DNA of 7,346 bases from Pseudomonas sp. Lineage in GTDB: Bacteria > Pseudomonadota > Gammaproteobacteria > Pseudomonadales > Pseudomonadaceae. This document shows positions 5,142 to 7,346 of this stretch, in pieces. The DNA lies in the NCBI GenBank assembly GCA_003525045.1, contig DQGF01000156.1:1-7346 (forward strand). The letters are read 5' to 3'. The stretch's first letter is position 1, and each line of letters opens with the position of its first letter. The notes under the pieces were generated by a model. The model ran no database searches and was not told the DNA's origin. It was given only the letters and a program-made list of their open reading frames with translations. The translations under genes and the position numbers were made by a program.

Positions 5142-7346
5142 ATGGAGCCTGCTGAACACAAGTCCGGTAGCACGGGCCGCCCCCCCAATCGCGGCTTGAC
5201 CCCCGAGATCGTCCCGCCCAAAGGCGGTGGTGCCCTCAGCGGGATGGGCGAAAAGTTTGCCGCTGACCCCGTCACCGGAACGGGCTCGATGTCGGTGCCT
5301 ATTGCCACTTCTCCCGGGCGCTGCGGATTCGGCCCTCAGCTGTCAATTCACTACAACTCCGGTGCAGCAAACGGGCCCTTCGGCTTCGGCTGGAACCTGT
5401 CGCTTCCCGTTGTCTCGCGCAAAACGGAAAAGGGCTTGCCGCTTTACAGGGATGCAGAAGCGTCCGACATCTTCATGCTCTCGGGTGCCGAAGACCTGAT
5501 ACCGATCCTGCTCCATGTCGACGACGACTGGGTCCGCGAAGTACTGCCGCTGCGCACCGTGTATGGAAACCAGTACAGCATCCACCGGTATCGTCCTCGC
5601 GTCGAAGGGTTGTTCGCGCGCATCGAACGCTGGGTGAACGCCGCCAACGCGTCGGACACGTTCTGGCGCTCGATCTCCAAAGACAACATCACGACCTGGT
5701 ACGGCAGGACTGCGCAGAGTCGGATTGCGGATCCTCTGGACCCCGGCCGCATTTTCAGCTGGTTGATTTGCGAAAGCCATGACGACAAGGGCAACGCCGT
5801 TTTCTACGAATACAAGCCGGAGGACTCGGCAGGCGTCGACCTTTCCCAAGTCCAGGAGCGCAATCGCAGTGACCTGACGCGATCGGTCCAGCGTTACGTC
5901 AAGCGCATCCGTTACGGCAATCGCGTGCCTTACTTGCCGGACCTGGCCGCCACAGAACCGCTCCAGCCACCCGTCGACTGGTGCTTCGAGGTGGTATTCG
6001 ACTACGGCGAGCACGACCTGCTGGCCCCGGTCCCCCAGGAAACATCACAGACGTGGACCTGCCGGCTCGATCCATTCTCGAACTATCGTGCGGGCTTCGA
6101 AATCCGCACCTATCGCCTGTGCCGGCGAGTCCTGATGTTTCATCATTTCGCCGGGGAACCGAACGTCGGCCTCGATTGCCTGGTACGCGCCACCCACCTG
6201 GAACACGCATCCGCCCCACCTGTCGACACCACGCAGCCTTTTTACGCTTACTTGCTCAGTGCCACCCAGACGGGCTACGTTCGCGATGGCGCCACTGGAT
6301 ACCGCGCGAGTTCGCTGCCACCGCTCGAGTTCGAGTATACGCAGGCTGAAATCGACGAGTCCGTGCGCGAGGTCGACGCTGAGAGTTTGCGCAACCTGTC
6401 GACTGGACTCAGCGACGCCAGCTATCGCTGGGTGGATCTGGAGGGTGAAGGCGTCCCCGGCATCCTCACCGAACAGGGCGGCAGCTGGTATTACAAGTCG
6501 AACCTGAGCCCTGCCAACCAGCAGGTCATCGCCGGCACTGAAGTCTCCCTGCCGCGCTTCGGGCCGACGCAGCGCGTAGCACGGCAACCCTCGCCGGCTT
6601 CCTTGAACAGCGACCGCGTGCATCTGATGAATCTGTCGGGTGCCGGCGATCTCGCTGTCGTGGCATTCGACGGCCCCTCCCCCGGCTATTTCGAGCGCAC
6701 CGATGAGCAGGACTGGAACCGCTTCAAGAGGTTCCAGTCGATCCCTGTCCTCGACTGGAGCAACCCGAACCTCAGGTTCATCGATGTGACCGGCGACGGA
6801 TTCCCCGATCTGCTCATCAGCGAGGACCACGCGTTCTGCTGGCATGCCTCCTTGTCGGTCAATGGCTTCGCGCCAGCGCAGCACCGGCCCCAGTCACTGG
6901 ATCAGGAAGCAGGACCGCAACTGGTTTTCGCTGATGGCAGCGAGTCGATCTTTCTGGCCGATATGTCCGGGGATGGCCTGACCGACCTCGTTCGCATTCG
7001 CAACGGCGAGGTCTGTTACTGGCCCAACCTTGGCTATGGCCGCTTCGGTGCCAAGGTCACAATGGCGCAGTCGCCCCACTTCGATCACGCCGACCTCTTC
7101 GACGGCAACCGCCTGCGCCTCGCCGACATCGATGGATCCGGCACGACGGACATCCTCTATTTCGCGAGTGACGCTATCGATCTTTATTTCAATCAATCCG
7201 GCAACGCCTGGGGAAGTCGACGCCGCCTCGCACATTTCCCTGCCGTCGAATCGGTATCGTCGGCCACGGTGCTGGACCTGCTCGGCAACGGCACGGCCTG
7301 TCTGCTCTGGTCTTCACCCTTGCCCACGAGCGCATCGCGCCCGATG
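5142..7346 (+). CDS. SpvB/TcaC-type toxin complex B component, N-terminal part (cut by the window edge)
   Basis: An open frame of 735 codons reaches the window end without a stop. In ABC (Tc) toxins the B subunit joins the C subunit in a hollow shell that holds the cytotoxic domain and docks on the TcA pore through a beta-propeller. Seen: near the N-terminus PKGGGALSGMGEKFAADPVTG (about residues 26-46), then GTGSMSVPI, LSIHYNSGAANGPFGFGWNL and phrases such as LSGAEDLIP, all hallmarks of the SpvB/TcaC N-terminal domain. From about residue 430 come FG-GAP/VCBS-like blade motifs at 432 (DLEGEG), 497 (NLSGAG), 548 (DVTGDGFPD), 607 (DMSGDGLTD) and 662 (DIDGSGTTD), spaced 51-65 residues apart. The last leads into the mid-region of TcB proteins. 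There is no signal peptide, as expected. TcB proteins are usually about 1,400-1,500 residues, longer if fused to TcC with RHS repeats; which applies cannot be seen. No TcA-type gene lies upstream in the window. A stand-alone SpvB-type or RHS toxin is the alternative. Confidence 0.93.
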   Translation, partial: MEPAEHKSGSTGRPPNRGLTPEIVPPKGGGALSGMGEKFAADPVTGTGSMSVPIATSPGRCGFGPQLSIHYNSGAANGPFGFGWNLSLPVVSRKTEKGLPLYRDAEASDIFMLSGAEDLIPILLHVDDDWVREVLPLRTVYGNQYSIHRYRPRVEGLFARIERWVNAANASDTFWRSISKDNITTWYGRTAQSRIADPLDPGRIFSWLICESHDDKGNAVFYEYKPEDSAGVDLSQVQERNRSDLTRSVQRYVKRIRYGNRVPYLPDLAATEPLQPPVDWCFEVVFDYGEHDLLAPVPQETSQTWTCRLDPFSNYRAGFEIRTYRLCRRVLMFHHFAGEPNVGLDCLVRATHLEHASAPPVDTTQPFYAYLLSATQTGYVRDGATGYRASSLPPLEFEYTQAEIDESVREVDAESLRNLSTGLSDASYRWVDLEGEGVPGILTEQGGSWYYKSNLSPANQQVIAGTEVSLPRFGPTQRVARQPSPASLNSDRVHLMNLSGAGDLAVVAFDGPSPGYFERTDEQDWNRFKRFQSIPVLDWSNPNLRFIDVTGDGFPDLLISEDHAFCWHASLSVNGFAPAQHRPQSLDQEAGPQLVFADGSESIFLADMSGDGLTDLVRIRNGEVCYWPNLGYGRFGAKVTMAQSPHFDHADLFDGNRLRLADIDGSGTTDILYFASDAIDLYFNQSGNAWGSRRRLAHFPAVESVSSATVLDLLGNGTACLLWSSPLPTSASRPM

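Noticed and set aside
4979..5308. A 109-codon minus-strand frame across the intergenic region and toxin start
   Set aside because: Low-complexity Gly/Arg-rich translation typical of a shadow frame, overlapping the well-supported toxin start.
5343..6014. A 223-codon open frame on the minus strand inside the toxin gene
   Set aside because: Antisense shadow of the same toxin frame; no family motif and no ribosome binding site that would support it.
6045..6884. A 279-codon open frame on the minus strand inside the toxin gene
   Set aside because: It lies wholly antisense to the strongly supported SpvB/TcaC frame, has no recognisable domain, and long antisense frames are common in GC-rich genes.
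1..7346. CRISPR arrays, tRNA or rRNA genes, insertion sequences
   Set aside because: No regularly spaced repeats, cloverleaf-like stretches, transposase frames or terminal inverted repeats were seen anywhere in the window.

Overview
The window most resembles a chromosomal segment of a gamma-proteobacterium, probably a Pseudomonas of the fluorescens/putida type. This rests on gene content (OmpR/QseBC-type two-component genes, a four-repeat membrane protein of the COG4705 type, a Tc-toxin B-type gene) and on moderately GC-rich codon use. The genus is an inference; no marker gene in the window proves it. Both ends cut through genes.

Layout: (1) Positions 1-704, minus strand, hold the N-terminal half of a membrane sensor histidine kinase, cut off just after its phospho-accepting histidine. 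(2) Positions 705-930 form a divergent promoter region of about 226 bases with a compact set of inverted repeats at 817-838. (3) Positions 931-4272, plus strand, hold a four-gene signalling cluster: a multi-pass membrane protein with four internal repeats, a small predicted lipoprotein, an OmpR-family response regulator and a QseC-like histidine kinase. A strong intrinsic terminator hairpin lies between the lipoprotein and the regulator, ending only 12 bases before the regulator's start codon. (4) Positions 4336-4776 hold a half-size EamA/DMT membrane protein. (5) Positions 4777-5141 are a non-coding gap, AT-richer in its first half, with short direct and inverted repeats. (6) From 5142 to the window end runs an open reading frame of 735 codons with no stop: the N-terminal half of an SpvB/TcaC-type protein, the B component of an ABC toxin complex.

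How the parts may work together: regulator and kinase overlap by 25 bases and are almost certainly a cognate pair. The membrane protein and lipoprotein just upstream could be their targets or accessory sensors, with the terminator dividing the unit so that the output genes are made in excess over the regulators. The minus-strand kinase has no response regulator between it and the divergent gene, so its partner must lie beyond the left edge or elsewhere. The Tc-toxin gene looks like the start of a separate, possibly acquired, module; no TcA-type gene lies upstream in the window, so any A and C partners would be downstream or elsewhere.

The least described items are the membrane protein, with its four-times repeated W-x9-G-x4-D signature, and its small lipoprotein neighbour.
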